From Chitinophagaceae bacterium UBA1931 (GTDB lineage: Bacteria; Bacteroidota; Bacteroidia; Chitinophagales; Chitinophagaceae), in assembly GCA_002337125.1 (NCBI GenBank), contig DDFJ01000004.1, forward strand, positions 1,787,889-1,851,888: 64,000 nucleotides of DNA. Direction: 5' to 3'. The notes beneath the pieces are model-generated. The model searched no databases and was not told where the DNA came from. It saw only the letters and a program-made list of their open reading frames with translations. Numbering within the stretch: the first letter of the stretch is position 1; every line of letters starts with the position of its first letter. Made by a program: the position numbers and the translations under genes. This document shows positions 9,286-17,701 of this stretch, piece by piece.

Positions 9286-10818
9286 TTATTCAGGTTGTGC
9301 ATCGTCTATCTTCTCCGGCCGCATCATCGGGAACAGCAGTACATCCTGTATGCTTGGCTGGTTGGTCATCAGCATCACCAAACGGTCGATACCAATACCA
9401 ATACCACTTGTAGGCGGCATACCATATTCCAGTGCACGTAAGAAATCATAATCAATAAACATCGCTTCATCATCACCTCTTTCCTTCAGCTTCACCTGGT
9501 CTTCAAAACGTTCACGTTGATCAATCGGGTCGTTCAGTTCACTGTAAGCATTAGCAATTTCCTTACCGTTAATCATCAGCTCAAAACGTTCCACCAGTCC
9601 GGGTTTGCTGCGGTGCTTCTTCGTAAGCGGACTCATTTCAACCGGGTAATCAATAATGAATGTTGGCTGAATGTAGTTTGCTTCGCTTGTTTCGCTGAAC
9701 AGTTCATCAATCAGTTTTCCTTTACCCATGCTGTTATCTGCATGAATGTTGAGTTGCTTGCAAACTGCACGCAATCCATCTTCATCCATTCCGCTCACAT
9801 CAATACCAGTATTTTCTTTAATGGCATCCAAAATTGAAACACGCTTAAACGGTGTTTTAAAACTGATCACTTTATCGCCTACCTGCACATCAGTACCTCC
9901 ATGCAATGCAATAGCCACACGTTCCAGCAGGTTTTCAGTTACGTTCATCATCCAGAAATAATCCTTGTAAGCAGTGTACCATTCAAGAATGGTGAATTCA
10001 GGATTATGTGTTCTGTCCATACCCTCATTACGGAAGTTGCGTGCAAACTCATACACCCAGTCAAAACCACCAACAATCAAACGCTTTAAGTAAAGTTCAT
10101 TGGCAATACGCATGTACATGGGTACATCCAGCGCATTGTGGTGTGTGGAGAACGGACGGGCAGTTGCACCACCGGGAATGGTTTGCAGCACCGGCGTATC
10201 CACTTCAAGCGCACCATGCTCGTTTAAATATTCACGGATGCTGTTGATGAGTATGGTACGTTTTACAAACACATCTTTCACCTGCGGGTTAATAATCAGG
10301 TCGGCATAACGCTGACGGTATTTAAACTCAGGATCAGTTACTGCATCAAAAGTTTGTCCTTCTGCTTCCTTCACAACCGGTAAAGGCTTTAATGACTTGG
10401 TGAGGATGGTGAGTTCTTTTACATGCAGACTTGTTTCGCCAGTTTTGGTAATAAACACAAACCCTTTCACACCAATAATATCACCAATATCCAGCAGTTT
10501 CTTAAACACCACATCGTAAAGGGTTTTGTCTTCGCCGGGGCAAATATCATCCCTGCGTACATACACCTGCAGGCGGCCGTGGCTGTCCTGCAACACTGCA
10601 AAGCATGCCTTTCCCATATCACGTATACTCATGACACGGCCGGCAATGCACACATCCTGGTAATGATTTTTTGTGTGCTCGTTGTATCCCTTTTTGATGG
10701 CGGTTGAAAAATGCGATACCGGGTAAAGCGGGGCCGGATAAGCATCAATACCCAGTTTAGTTAACTCAGCTAATTTTTCCCTTCTGATAATTTCCTGTTC
10801 AGACAAATGTGTACTCAT
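9286..10818 (-). CDS. lysS: Lysine--tRNA ligase, class II
   Basis: LysS charges tRNA-Lys with lysine. The 510 residues match the usual bacterial length. The N-terminal OB-fold anticodon domain covers about residues 55-160 (VCIAGRVMSIRDMGKACFAVLQD). The catalytic core shows motif 1 (EVDTPVLQTIPGGATARPF), motif 2 (RNEGMDRTHNPEFTILEWY) and motif 3 (SGIGIGIDRLVMLM). The C-terminal half also has NGKEIANAYSELNDP, diagnostic of LysS. A region near residues 310-360 (GMDEDGLRAVCKQLNI) is the insert seen in Bacteroidota enzymes. It is monocistronic, with a recognisable promoter upstream and a terminator downstream. Confidence 0.98.
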   Translation of the reverse strand: MSTHLSEQEIIRREKLAELTKLGIDAYPAPLYPVSHFSTAIKKGYNEHTKNHYQDVCIAGRVMSIRDMGKACFAVLQDSHGRLQVYVRRDDICPGEDKTLYDVVFKKLLDIGDIIGVKGFVFITKTGETSLHVKELTILTKSLKPLPVVKEAEGQTFDAVTDPEFKYRQRYADLIINPQVKDVFVKRTILINSIREYLNEHGALEVDTPVLQTIPGGATARPFSTHHNALDVPMYMRIANELYLKRLIVGGFDWVYEFARNFRNEGMDRTHNPEFTILEWYTAYKDYFWMMNVTENLLERVAIALHGGTDVQVGDKVISFKTPFKRVSILDAIKENTGIDVSGMDEDGLRAVCKQLNIHADNSMGKGKLIDELFSETSEANYIQPTFIIDYPVEMSPLTKKHRSKPGLVERFELMINGKEIANAYSELNDPIDQRERFEDQVKLKERGDDEAMFIDYDFLRALEYGMPPTSGIGIGIDRLVMLMTNQPSIQDVLLFPMMRPEKIDDAQPE

Positions 10819-10877
10819 AATAATTGTTTCCGGATGGCTATGTTTACCGGTTGCCCGGCATGAATTTTAACAAGTTA

Positions 10878-10909
10878 CAAAAGTACCGTAAGTGAAGCAC
10901 ACAAACAAA
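10878..10909 (-). promoter_or_regulatory. lysS promoter
   Basis: Read on the minus strand, TTTG (plus 10906-10909) is followed after 20 bases by TACTTTTG (plus 10878-10885). This matches the Bacteroidota TTTG/TAnnTTTG promoter and lies about 60 bases before the lysS start. Confidence 0.6.
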
Positions 10910-10980
10910 GGTGCGTATCTTCGGCACGGTGTATGCAACCTTTATGGCATAAATACCGTTTTAATTAAAAACATCCAATT

Positions 10981-11694
10981 ATGATCAAACGTTTTTTGTT
11001 TCTCGTATCCTTCAGCAGTGTATTTGCTTCTTGTGAAGTATTGAGCCAGTTACCTACCAACCCAACAACCTCAAACACTGTAACCGAAGCCGAAGCCGGC
11101 CAGGGAATTAAAGATGCTCTTGCGCAGGGCTTAACCCGTGCAGTACTCAACCTTAATAAAACCGATGGTTTTTTCGGCAGCAGTTTTTATAAAATTCTTT
11201 TGCCGCCCGAAGTACAGAAAGTTGAAAACACCATGCGTACAATCGGACTTGGAAAGGTGGCCGATAAAGCTGTTTTACAAATTAACCGTGGTGCTGAAGA
11301 TGCCGTTGGCTATGCCAAACCCATTTTTATTGATGCCATTAAACAAATGACGTTTACCGATGCCATCAACATTATCCGTGGACAAAAAGATGCGGCTACG
11401 AATTACTTTAAAGAAAAAACAAGTGCTGCATTGATACAGGCATTTACTCCCGTGGTTAAAACAAGCCTTGATAAAGTGGAGGCAACAAAATATTACGGCG
11501 ATCTTGTAAACGGCTACAACAAGTTCCCTACAACCAGGAACAAGATTAACCCCGATCTTACTTCGTACGTGGTGGGAAAAACAGTTGATGCACTGTTCGA
11601 CCAGATTGCAAAAGAAGAACTGGAGATCAGGGAAAACCCGATTAAGCGTACAACCGAAATATTGAAAAAAGTATTTGGTGCTGTTTGGAATTAA
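10981..11694 (+). CDS. DUF4197 domain lipoprotein
   Basis: This is a 237-residue protein whose start gives a lipoprotein signal (MIKRFLFLVSFSSVFASCE, Cys near residue 18). The rest matches DUF4197: GIKDALAQGLTRAVLNLNKTDGF, LPPEVQKVENTMRTIGLG, the NRGAEDAVGYAKPIFIDAIKQM helix and the closing DLTSYVVGKTVDALFDQIAKEE. The family is widespread in Bacteroidota and Proteobacteria, all helical and periplasmic, with no proven function. It stands alone and is closed by a strong terminator. Confidence 0.88.
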   Translation: MIKRFLFLVSFSSVFASCEVLSQLPTNPTTSNTVTEAEAGQGIKDALAQGLTRAVLNLNKTDGFFGSSFYKILLPPEVQKVENTMRTIGLGKVADKAVLQINRGAEDAVGYAKPIFIDAIKQMTFTDAINIIRGQKDAATNYFKEKTSAALIQAFTPVVKTSLDKVEATKYYGDLVNGYNKFPTTRNKINPDLTSYVVGKTVDALFDQIAKEELEIRENPIKRTTEILKKVFGAVWN

Positions 11695-11712
11695 TCTGCA
11701 TGCTATTGATAA

Positions 11713-11743
11713 AAAAGCCCCGGCGAGTTTGCCGGGGCTTTTT
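11713..11743 (+). terminator. Terminator of the DUF4197 gene
   Basis: The stem AGCCCCGGC/GCCGGGGCT (11716-11724 and 11731-11739) is followed by TTTT, 20 bases after the stop. Confidence 0.88.
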
Positions 11744-11817
11744 GTTTTACGGCGAGTTCTTTGCAGTAGACTCGTCTGGGAAAGAAGGTATAGATGAAAC
11801 TTCCACGCTTTAATAAA

Positions 11818-11947
11818 GATTGCTTCGGCACAGGGCAACCGCTCAATACCTGCTTACCCTCGCAATGACGGGTGCGATGATGTTCTTTCTTACGAAGGAT
11901 GATTCCTCCGGTATACGTCTTTGCGAGGAGGAACGACGAAGCAATCT
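11818..11947. repeat. CATTGCGAGG/AAGCAATCT inverted-repeat element, copy 1
   Basis: The element starts AGATTGCTTCG (11818-11828) and ends with the reverse complement CGAAGCAATCT (11937-11947). Inside are CTCGCAATGACG (11859-11870) and TTTGCGAGG. On the minus strand the left half reads CGTCATTGCGAGGGTAAGCA then GTGCCGAAGCAATCT, almost identical to the copy at 30018-30134. It fills most of the gene-free stretch 11745-12022; the rest of that stretch shows nothing recognisable. Confidence 0.7.
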
Positions 11948-12022
11948 GTTTTTTACAAAGGGGGATTTAGTTATTTAATTATCGGGGACTTTTGCACCAG
12001 TTCCCTGGCGGCTTTAAAGTGA

Positions 12023-12619
12023 TTATTTATGAGATGAAAGCCAAATACTATCGCCTGCTTTGGTTGTATAATTCCAAAGCAGTTCGCTATCTATTTTATT
12101 TCTGTAAAATAACTGTCCTCGTATTTCTTTCCATTCATGCTTATAAAAAGTCAATACCTGTTTTATACCATTAAGTTGTTTCTCAGTTAACGGTTTTCTG
12201 TCAGTTTCAAATTTGTTGTTTATAAAATAGGTTGGTGCATATTCAAAATAATCTTTGGTCAGTCCGACCTGCTTAAGCCAAATTTTTTTGAAATATTCTT
12301 TATCAGCAACAGAATAAGCCCAATCACTTCTCTGTTTTATTAAGTTACTGTTTGTTCTGAACGAAAGGGAACTATCAGCTTTGAAGTAAACTGTTAACGT
12401 ATATTCAGGTAAAAACTTGTACGGTCCTTTTGGCCATGAATCATTCCAATCCTCAACAAAGTCAGCAACCTGTTCATTTGTAAGATGTAATGAAACTGAA
12501 TCAAATTGCTTACTGATTTCAATATGATCAATATCGTCCGTTTTTAATTTTTGTTTGTCGTTAAAAGGACTAAAACATGATGTAAGGGAAAGCAAAATTA
12601 TTAGCAGAGTTTGTCTCAT
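12023..12619 (-). CDS. Lipoprotein of unknown function
   Basis: No family is recognised. From the start at 12619 the product has about 198 residues and a lipoprotein signal (MRQTLLIILLSLTSCFS, lipobox Cys near residue 15). The mature part is charged and aromatic-rich (FVEDWNDSWPKGPYKFLPEYTL, FKKIWLKQVGLTKDYFEY). It is AT-rich compared with the flanking genes. It lies 18 bases beyond another small lipoprotein gene on the same strand (12661-13239), so the two are probably co-transcribed. Cell-envelope location is inferred from the signal only. Confidence 0.7.
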   Translation of the reverse strand: MRQTLLIILLSLTSCFSPFNDKQKLKTDDIDHIEISKQFDSVSLHLTNEQVADFVEDWNDSWPKGPYKFLPEYTLTVYFKADSSLSFRTNSNLIKQRSDWAYSVADKEYFKKIWLKQVGLTKDYFEYAPTYFINNKFETDRKPLTEKQLNGIKQVLTFYKHEWKEIRGQLFYRNKIDSELLWNYTTKAGDSIWLSSHK

Positions 12620-12660
12620 AAACTTCAGGGACATTTTATTTACTTCATCAATACGATTGA

Positions 12661-13239
12661 TCAGTTTATATGAAAAATGACATTTAGTTTAAGTCTGCCC
12701 AGTTGTTCGAATGATGTAATTTTTTTAGTTTTTATTAATACCCAGCTCTCGTCAGTTCTTTTAAAAACTTTTACACTATCCGGAAAGACATAATCATAAG
12801 TATCCAGATCTTCACAATCGCAATCTTTGTCTTTACTTGTCTTCTTAATATGTTCTGTTTTCTTAATCACAAAAGCATAACAGTCCAAGTTTTTATAATT
12901 CACACTCTTTCCATTGTCGTAATATCTTAATAAGCTGTCAGAACTTATTGAAGATTTAAACTTCAGGATATCGCCTTTAGGAACATAAAGTAAATCGTAG
13001 GATTTATTTGAGTAACAATCGCCAAACAAATAAATTCCTGTTGAGTCACTTTTTTGTACACCCTGTATCCCGCCTTGCCACATGTCAAGAGAATCACATA
13101 CAGTACAATAATCAATTGAGTTTATTTCTTTATTTATTGAGTTATGATTAGAATCCGGAGTTATCTTTTTTGTATTCTCAGTTGAATTGGAACATGCAAG
13201 AAATAATCCAATTGATAAACAAAGGAAAATTGTTTTCAT
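12661..13239 (-). CDS. Lipoprotein of unknown function
   Basis: No family is recognised. The start at 13239 gives a lipoprotein signal (MKTIFLCLSIGLFLACSN, Cys near residue 16) and a product of about 192 residues. The mature part has a CTVCDSLD stretch, a central FGDCYSNKSYDLLYVP strand and an acidic KDKDCDCEDLDTYDY loop, so up to six cysteines could bind metal or form disulfides. An upstream ATG at 13278 would spoil the signal peptide. It is the first gene of a likely pair with the lipoprotein at 12023-12619. Confidence 0.7.
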   Translation of the reverse strand: MKTIFLCLSIGLFLACSNSTENTKKITPDSNHNSINKEINSIDYCTVCDSLDMWQGGIQGVQKSDSTGIYLFGDCYSNKSYDLLYVPKGDILKFKSSISSDSLLRYYDNGKSVNYKNLDCYAFVIKKTEHIKKTSKDKDCDCEDLDTYDYVFPDSVKVFKRTDESWVLIKTKKITSFEQLGRLKLNVIFHIN

Positions 13240-13260
13240 TGTTAGTTCGATTTTTTTTAT

Positions 13261-13280
13261 GTTTGGTGTCCTCACCAAAC
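13261..13280. repeat. Palindrome P1 (GGTG-TCCT-CACC family)
   Basis: GTTTGGTG-TCCT-CACCAAAC is a perfect 8-bp inverted repeat. It is the first of five related small palindromes between here and 14681. Confidence 0.7.
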
Positions 13281-13301
13281 AATTTGTTTCCTACGCCTTT
13301 A

Positions 13302-13317
13302 TTGGTCGCCTGACCAA
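13302..13317. repeat. Palindrome P2
   Basis: TTGGTC-GCCT-GACCAA is a perfect 6-bp inverted repeat with the same 4-base loop length as P1 and 21 bases downstream of it. Confidence 0.6.
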
Positions 13318-13355
13318 CAAAATATTTTTACGAATGTGAAAGATAAAAAATTATC

Positions 13356-13430
13356 TCACTTACTTTTTTCCAGCTCATCCATAAACTCCTGCAACTTCTT
13401 CACCTGTTCAGCCGATAAATTTTCTTCTTA
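13356..13430 (-). pseudogene. C-terminal remnant of an unidentified gene
   Basis: On the minus strand a short frame reads EENLSAEQVKKLQEFMDELE then KSK and a stop at 13356. The amphipathic helix looks like a genuine protein C-terminus, but a stop codon precedes it and no start is available. The frame is lost exactly where palindrome P3 (13432-13453) begins, which suggests an insertion or deletion at the palindrome. Parent family unknown. Confidence 0.35.
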
Positions 13431-13431
13431 T

Positions 13432-13453
13432 CGGTTGCTGTCACCACCAACCG
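13432..13453. repeat. Palindrome P3
   Basis: CGGTTG...CAACCG around a 10-base centre. Its GGTTGCTGTC...CACCAACCGAA sequence differs from P5 (14662-14681) at only two central bases. Confidence 0.6.
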
Positions 13454-13689
13454 AAATCAATGCATTTCCATTTTGGCAAACCAAACTCAAACTGCTGCAC
13501 ATAAGATGCACAATAGAAGTTCTGCTGCAATTCACCACAACTTGTCCCGAAGAATTGAGGAATGTCAGGACAAAAGAACACACAGCATTCATTGCAAAAG
13601 CAAGTACTCACATCTTTGTTGGTTGTCTGTCTAACAAAGGCGTAAAATGCAGATTTAATCGCAACAATATTAAATCCGCAACGCAACAT
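13441..13689 (-). other. Doubtful Cys-rich open frame in gene-poor stretch
   Basis: An 82-codon minus-strand frame encodes a Cys-rich peptide (CFCNECCVFFCPD) with no signal peptide or known domain. Its start overlaps no promoter that I can see, and the plus strand of the same DNA is also open. The 13240-13804 interval is otherwise only palindromes, so this may be a mobile or structural element rather than a gene. The unusual cysteine density is the only reason to list it. Confidence 0.2.
13614..13639. repeat. Palindrome P4
   Basis: CTTTGTT (13614-13620) and AACAAAG (13633-13639) enclose GGTTGTCTGTCT, a diverged relative of the P3/P5 centre. Confidence 0.5.
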
Positions 13690-13804
13690 TCTTTTGTCAA
13701 GAGTTCAGGGCTTTGGAATAAGTCGCTGTGAAGGAGATATCATATACATAGATATTTTTTGCATATTTTTGGCCCGCACAAAAATTACCCAAAAACCACA
13801 AAAG

Positions 13805-14647
13805 ATGAAACAAATTTTTACGCTCATTACCTTCAGTTTACCTTTTTTTTTACATGCACAGGTAGTATGTGGTACTGCAAATGAGAATGGCGTGGTTACA
13901 TTAACTGCACCTCCGGGAAATATAATTACCAGTATTGAATTTGCCAGTTATGGAACACCCAATGGTAGCTGCGGTGCGTTTACAATTGGAAGCTGTCATG
14001 CAACCAACAGCGTAAGTATCTGTTCTTCCACTTTTGTGGGCCTTAATTCAGCCAGTATAAACGCCACGAATGCTGTTTTCGGCGATCCCTGCGGCGGAAC
14101 AGTGAAACGGCTTTATATACAGGCAACATACGGAACCATTTTACCTGTAACACTGGTCTCCTTTATTGCAAAACGTATTGAACAGAATACTGTAAAATTA
14201 TTCTGGGTAAGTGCAGAGGAAATCAATACCTCACATTTTATTATTGAAAAAAGTACAGATGCTGTTACGTTTGAAGTTGCAGGTACTGTAAAGGCGGGCG
14301 GCAGTGGTGGATACAGCTTTGCAGATAATCTTTTGAACAGTACAGACGCTGTTTACTACCGTTTGAAAATTGTTGATTACGATGGAAAGATTCAATACAG
14401 TGATGTTATCCGATTGAATACAGGCAACGAAAAACTGCAGTTGCAGCTGTTCCCGAATCCTTCAACAAAAGTGATCACCATCATCAGCAATAAAGATCAG
14501 GATGCATTCATCGCCAATTATACCGGCCAGGTTGTTCAGTCAATAAAGTTAAAGAATGGTGCACAGGCAGTAAATGTTTCATTACTCCTGCCAGGTATTT
14601 ATTTTATTAAAACAAAGGAAGAAGTCGTCAGGTTTATTAAAAATTAA
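13805..14647 (+). CDS. SUEL-type lectin domain protein with T9SS type A tail
   Basis: This is a 280-residue exported protein. The start at 13805 gives a clear signal peptide (MKQIFTLITFSLPFFLHAQ); the upstream in-frame ATG at 13694 has no such signal. Residues about 20-115 match the galactose-binding (SUEL) lectin fold, with GNIITSIEFASYGTPNGSCG, GSCHA and a C-terminal GDPCGGTVKRLYIQATY. A linker (VTLVSFIAKRIEQNTVKLFW) common in Bacteroidota secreted proteins follows, then a type A sorting domain at about 205-280 (LQLFPNPSTKVITI, LLPGIYFIK). Probably a surface or secreted carbohydrate-binding protein. Ligand unproven. Confidence 0.88.
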   Translation: MKQIFTLITFSLPFFLHAQVVCGTANENGVVTLTAPPGNIITSIEFASYGTPNGSCGAFTIGSCHATNSVSICSSTFVGLNSASINATNAVFGDPCGGTVKRLYIQATYGTILPVTLVSFIAKRIEQNTVKLFWVSAEEINTSHFIIEKSTDAVTFEVAGTVKAGGSGGYSFADNLLNSTDAVYYRLKIVDYDGKIQYSDVIRLNTGNEKLQLQLFPNPSTKVITIISNKDQDAFIANYTGQVVQSIKLKNGAQAVNVSLLLPGIYFIKTKEEVVRFIKN

Positions 14648-14661
14648 AGAACTATTCTTTT

Positions 14662-14681
14662 GGTTGCTGTCCTCACCAACC
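14662..14681. repeat. Palindrome P5
   Basis: GGTTG and CAACC enclose CTGTCCTCAC. It lies 14 bases after the lectin gene stop, lacks a T run, and is nearly identical to P3. Confidence 0.6.
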
Positions 14682-14854
14682 GAACTATTTATTTTCGAAT
14701 TTACATGATAAAAAGATGGGTTGCTGAATAGAATTACAATGCGTACCACCGCTTGCAGCGGGGTGCCACGAATGTGTTGAATTTAATTGTGTGGCACAAG
14801 AGTGCGACGCAACAAAAGCTTCATAGATGCACCTGCTGCTGTAACATCATTTTC

Positions 14855-15658
14855 TTACAACACATCGCTTCGCTTCAGCTTTTTCATCTGGTATTGCTGC
14901 ACCATGTCTTTAACAGAAGAGGGCACAACATAATCAAGCATTTTATACAACTTGTTAAGCTTGCCGGGAATGATGACTTCTTTTTTACTGAGCATTCCGC
15001 TGATGGCAATGGCTGCCACCACATCGGGTTCCATGGCTGAGTGACGGGCAAACCATGTACCGCTCTGGTTAACCTGTGTTACCACTGCATTGGTGTTCAT
15101 ACCACCGGGGCAGATAACGCTTACCGATACACCGTGTGGACGCAGTTCTTTTTTTAATGTGCGGGATAAATAATAGATATAGGTTTTGGTGCTGCCGTAA
15201 ACCGATTTGCGTGGCAAATGAAAAAAACACGACAGGCTGCTTACGTTTAAAATATACGATTGATGATGATGCTCCAGCAACGGGAGAAACAAACGGGTTA
15301 ATAACGTTGTGGCAAGTACGTTGAGCTTTACCTGCTTTTCAAAAAAATCGGCACCGCCTTCATAAAAATAAAAAGTGCTGCCAACGCCTGCATTGTTGAT
15401 GAGAATATTGACCCGCAGGTTTTGCTTTATTACTTCGCTGTGCAAAGAATAACATCCCTCTTCGGTTGACAGATCTTTTTCAACTGCCATAGCCTTTACT
15501 CCATAGCGCATGCGTATGCTGTCGGCCAGCTCTTTTAACTCCGGGCCGGGCAATGCAACAAGAATAAGATTCATTTTTCTTGATGCACACTCCAGCGCCA
15601 GTGATTTACCAAAGCCTGAACTGGCCCCGGTAATCAACGTGTAGGTTTCGGTTGTCAC
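14855..15658 (-). CDS. SDR family NAD(P)-dependent oxidoreductase
   Basis: This short-chain dehydrogenase of 267 residues shows the cofactor motif TGASSGFGKSLA near residue 10, NNAG at about residue 90, the catalytic Ser in LNVSSLSCF and the pair YGSTK (Tyr near 155, Lys four on). The C-terminal segment (GKLNKLYKMLDYVVPSSVKDMVQQYQMKK) is typical of the DltE/YqjQ-like SDR group. It is the last gene of a three-gene minus-strand operon, 18 bases after the epimerase stop. Substrate unknown. Confidence 0.88.
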   Translation of the reverse strand: MTTETYTLITGASSGFGKSLALECASRKMNLILVALPGPELKELADSIRMRYGVKAMAVEKDLSTEEGCYSLHSEVIKQNLRVNILINNAGVGSTFYFYEGGADFFEKQVKLNVLATTLLTRLFLPLLEHHHQSYILNVSSLSCFFHLPRKSVYGSTKTYIYYLSRTLKKELRPHGVSVSVICPGGMNTNAVVTQVNQSGTWFARHSAMEPDVVAAIAISGMLSKKEVIIPGKLNKLYKMLDYVVPSSVKDMVQQYQMKKLKRSDVL

Positions 15659-15676
15659 TTGTGTTTATTTTGGCAA

Positions 15677-16657
15677 TTACAACAGGTTTTGCCTGATGTA
15701 TTGAATGGTTTGCGCAATGCCTTCGCTGAACGGTGTTACCACATACCCGATTTCACTCTCTGCTTTTTTTGTTGAATAGGTTGCATCAACAAAATAACGT
15801 CCCAGCATTTTGGGTGTAATGGCAGGAAATGTGTTGGTGAGTTTTGCACGCAGCAGTTCAATGTTGCCTGCCAGTTTCATAACAGGTAATGAAAGCCGCA
15901 GCGATTTAAATTCGCCCAACTGATTTTTCGCCACATCCAGGAATTCAAGATAGCTGATGTTTTCGCCGCCAAGAATATAACGTTCGCCACTTACACCTTT
16001 GTCCATTGCTTTGATGTGCCCGTCGATTACATCGTTTACAAAAGCATAGTTGCCTACTGCATTGCCGCCCGGCACAACCACCCGTTTTCCTTTCAATGCC
16101 TGGATGATCATTTTTGAAACAGCATTGCTGTACGAAAGCGGACCGGGACCATATACTCTTGACGGGTTTACAATTACTGCATTAAACCCATCAGCAGCAA
16201 ATTTTCTTACTTCTTCTTCAGCAAGGTGCTTGCTGTATTCGTAATCGTTATCAAACTCAGATGTGCGTGGATCAGCTTCCGTCATTACCTTGCCTGCTGT
16301 TGCACCAAGTACACCTGTGCTGCTGGTGAATACAAATTTTGAAACACCATTCTGCACTGCAGCATTGAGCATATTCTTTGTGCCCTCGAGATTTACTTTA
16401 AAAAACTCGTTGCGGTCTTTGGCCCACATGCGTGCATAAGCTGCAATATGATACACCTGCTCACAACCTTTTACCGCTGTTTGTATGGAATCAACATCAT
16501 TAATATCGCCGTTGAACAACTGTACATTGGGATGCTGAAGATGTTGTGCCTTGTTGATATTCCTGACCATGGCGTGCACATCATGTCCCTGTTCGGCCAG
16601 TTTGTGTACCAAACCCGATGCAATAAATCCGGCAGCTCCTGTAACTAAAATTTTCAT
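15677..16657 (-). CDS. NAD-dependent epimerase/dehydratase (dihydroflavonol reductase-like)
   Basis: This extended SDR has 326 residues. GAAGFIASGLVHKL is the Rossmann glycine motif, VKGCEQVYHIAA the central strand, TSSTGVLG carries the catalytic Ser and YEYSKHLAEE the YxxxK pair. The sequence NPSRVYGPGPL and the C-terminal helix set are closest to the dihydroflavonol-4-reductase/HpnA-like group. It is the middle gene of an operon between a flavin reductase (14-base gap) and an SDR (18-base gap), so the three may act on one reduced lipid, isoprenoid or aromatic substrate. That linkage is inference. Confidence 0.87.
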   Translation of the reverse strand: MKILVTGAAGFIASGLVHKLAEQGHDVHAMVRNINKAQHLQHPNVQLFNGDINDVDSIQTAVKGCEQVYHIAAYARMWAKDRNEFFKVNLEGTKNMLNAAVQNGVSKFVFTSSTGVLGATAGKVMTEADPRTSEFDNDYEYSKHLAEEEVRKFAADGFNAVIVNPSRVYGPGPLSYSNAVSKMIIQALKGKRVVVPGGNAVGNYAFVNDVIDGHIKAMDKGVSGERYILGGENISYLEFLDVAKNQLGEFKSLRLSLPVMKLAGNIELLRAKLTNTFPAITPKMLGRYFVDATYSTKKAESEIGYVVTPFSEGIAQTIQYIRQNLL

Positions 16658-16671
16658 AATCGTCGTTCGTA

Positions 16672-17556
16672 TTAATCATCAGCCAGCAGTACCTGCCATG
16701 CTTCGTTTACTTTTCCTGCATCGAGTAATTCTTTTGCATACTTGTGCAGTTCTTTATCCATTTCAGTTGGGTTTACAGAAAAATACTGGAAGATATTTTT
16801 CAACCGTTCATCTTCATAGCTTGCATCAACAGCAGGGTATTCATGCACGTTTGCCAGCTGACCAAGATTATTTCCTGTTAAGATATTGCTGTTGCGGATA
16901 GCTTCGGGCAATGCATCAATACCAATGCCCAGCTGTGTATTTGGTTTTTCAACCATAAACAAATTTGTTGCATCAACACTGCTGTACCAATCACCACCTA
17001 GTCTTGCTGCATGATGAAGTTTACGCTGATCAATCATTGTTTTCTCCTCATTCAAAACAGTTTCATCCACATGCATGCAAAGCACTTCACAGATAACGAG
17101 GTTGCCTGCTCCACCTTCGGTGCCCAATGGTTTTACTTCAAGCACTTTGCATTCAAGCTTTACTTTGCTTTCTTTCACCATGGGAGGTTTTATCATTGAT
17201 GAAGGTTCTTCTGTAAATCCTGCTTTAATAAATTCACTTGTGCCTGTTGGAAATTCGCAGCTTGCCAAACTAACCTGCTGCACCATTTCCATATCAACCA
17301 CATTAATCACCACTTCAGGAAACTCCAGTACATTTTTCAATGTGTCTTTTTCTGAATTATCTCTCACTCTTCTCAACACAGAAAAAACAACAACGGGAGG
17401 ATTGGTGGAGAACAGGTTAAAAAAGCTGAACGGGCTTAGGTTTACATTTCCCTCCTTATCCATACTTGATACAAATGCAATGGGCCTTGGTGCAATGGCG
17501 TGCTGCAGCCACGGTGTGCGTTGCAGAACAGTCAGTGCTTTTAAATCAATCATCAT
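16672..17556 (-). CDS. Flavin reductase family protein
   Basis: This FMN-binding protein of the flavin reductase-like (DIM6/NTAB) family has 294 residues. The split-barrel signature is APRPIAFVSSMDKEGNVNLSPFSFFNLFSTNPP near residues 22-55, followed by the KDTLKNVLEFPEVVINVV core. Family members supply reduced flavin to monooxygenases or act as flavoprotein reductases. A C-terminal extension beyond about residue 215 is helical and not part of the core. It is the first gene of the operon with the epimerase and SDR. A second ATG one codon downstream could equally serve as the start. Confidence 0.86.
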   Translation of the reverse strand: MMIDLKALTVLQRTPWLQHAIAPRPIAFVSSMDKEGNVNLSPFSFFNLFSTNPPVVVFSVLRRVRDNSEKDTLKNVLEFPEVVINVVDMEMVQQVSLASCEFPTGTSEFIKAGFTEEPSSMIKPPMVKESKVKLECKVLEVKPLGTEGGAGNLVICEVLCMHVDETVLNEEKTMIDQRKLHHAARLGGDWYSSVDATNLFMVEKPNTQLGIGIDALPEAIRNSNILTGNNLGQLANVHEYPAVDASYEDERLKNIFQYFSVNPTEMDKELHKYAKELLDAGKVNEAWQVLLADD

Positions 17557-17701
17557 AACAGTGCTGAATTAATGCTGTAATGGTTCAAATTTACCGCAAA
17601 GATGATGCATCCTGTTTAAAAACACGATGAGATATATCAGTGTAAAACGCCATTCTTCATTTGTCATCATGTCCGCAACGGAAATTTGCTAACTTGAATA
17701 C

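Noticed and set aside
11992..12174. Short plus-strand frame opposite the lipoprotein gene
   Set aside because: It lies antisense to a better supported lipoprotein gene and has no signal or domain.
13336..13731. Plus-strand frame of 131 codons
   Set aside because: It runs through three palindromes and the antisense of a gene remnant; composition does not look coding.
14690..14855. Possible small RNA or element after the lectin gene
   Set aside because: No promoter-terminator pair and no clear fold could be identified by eye.
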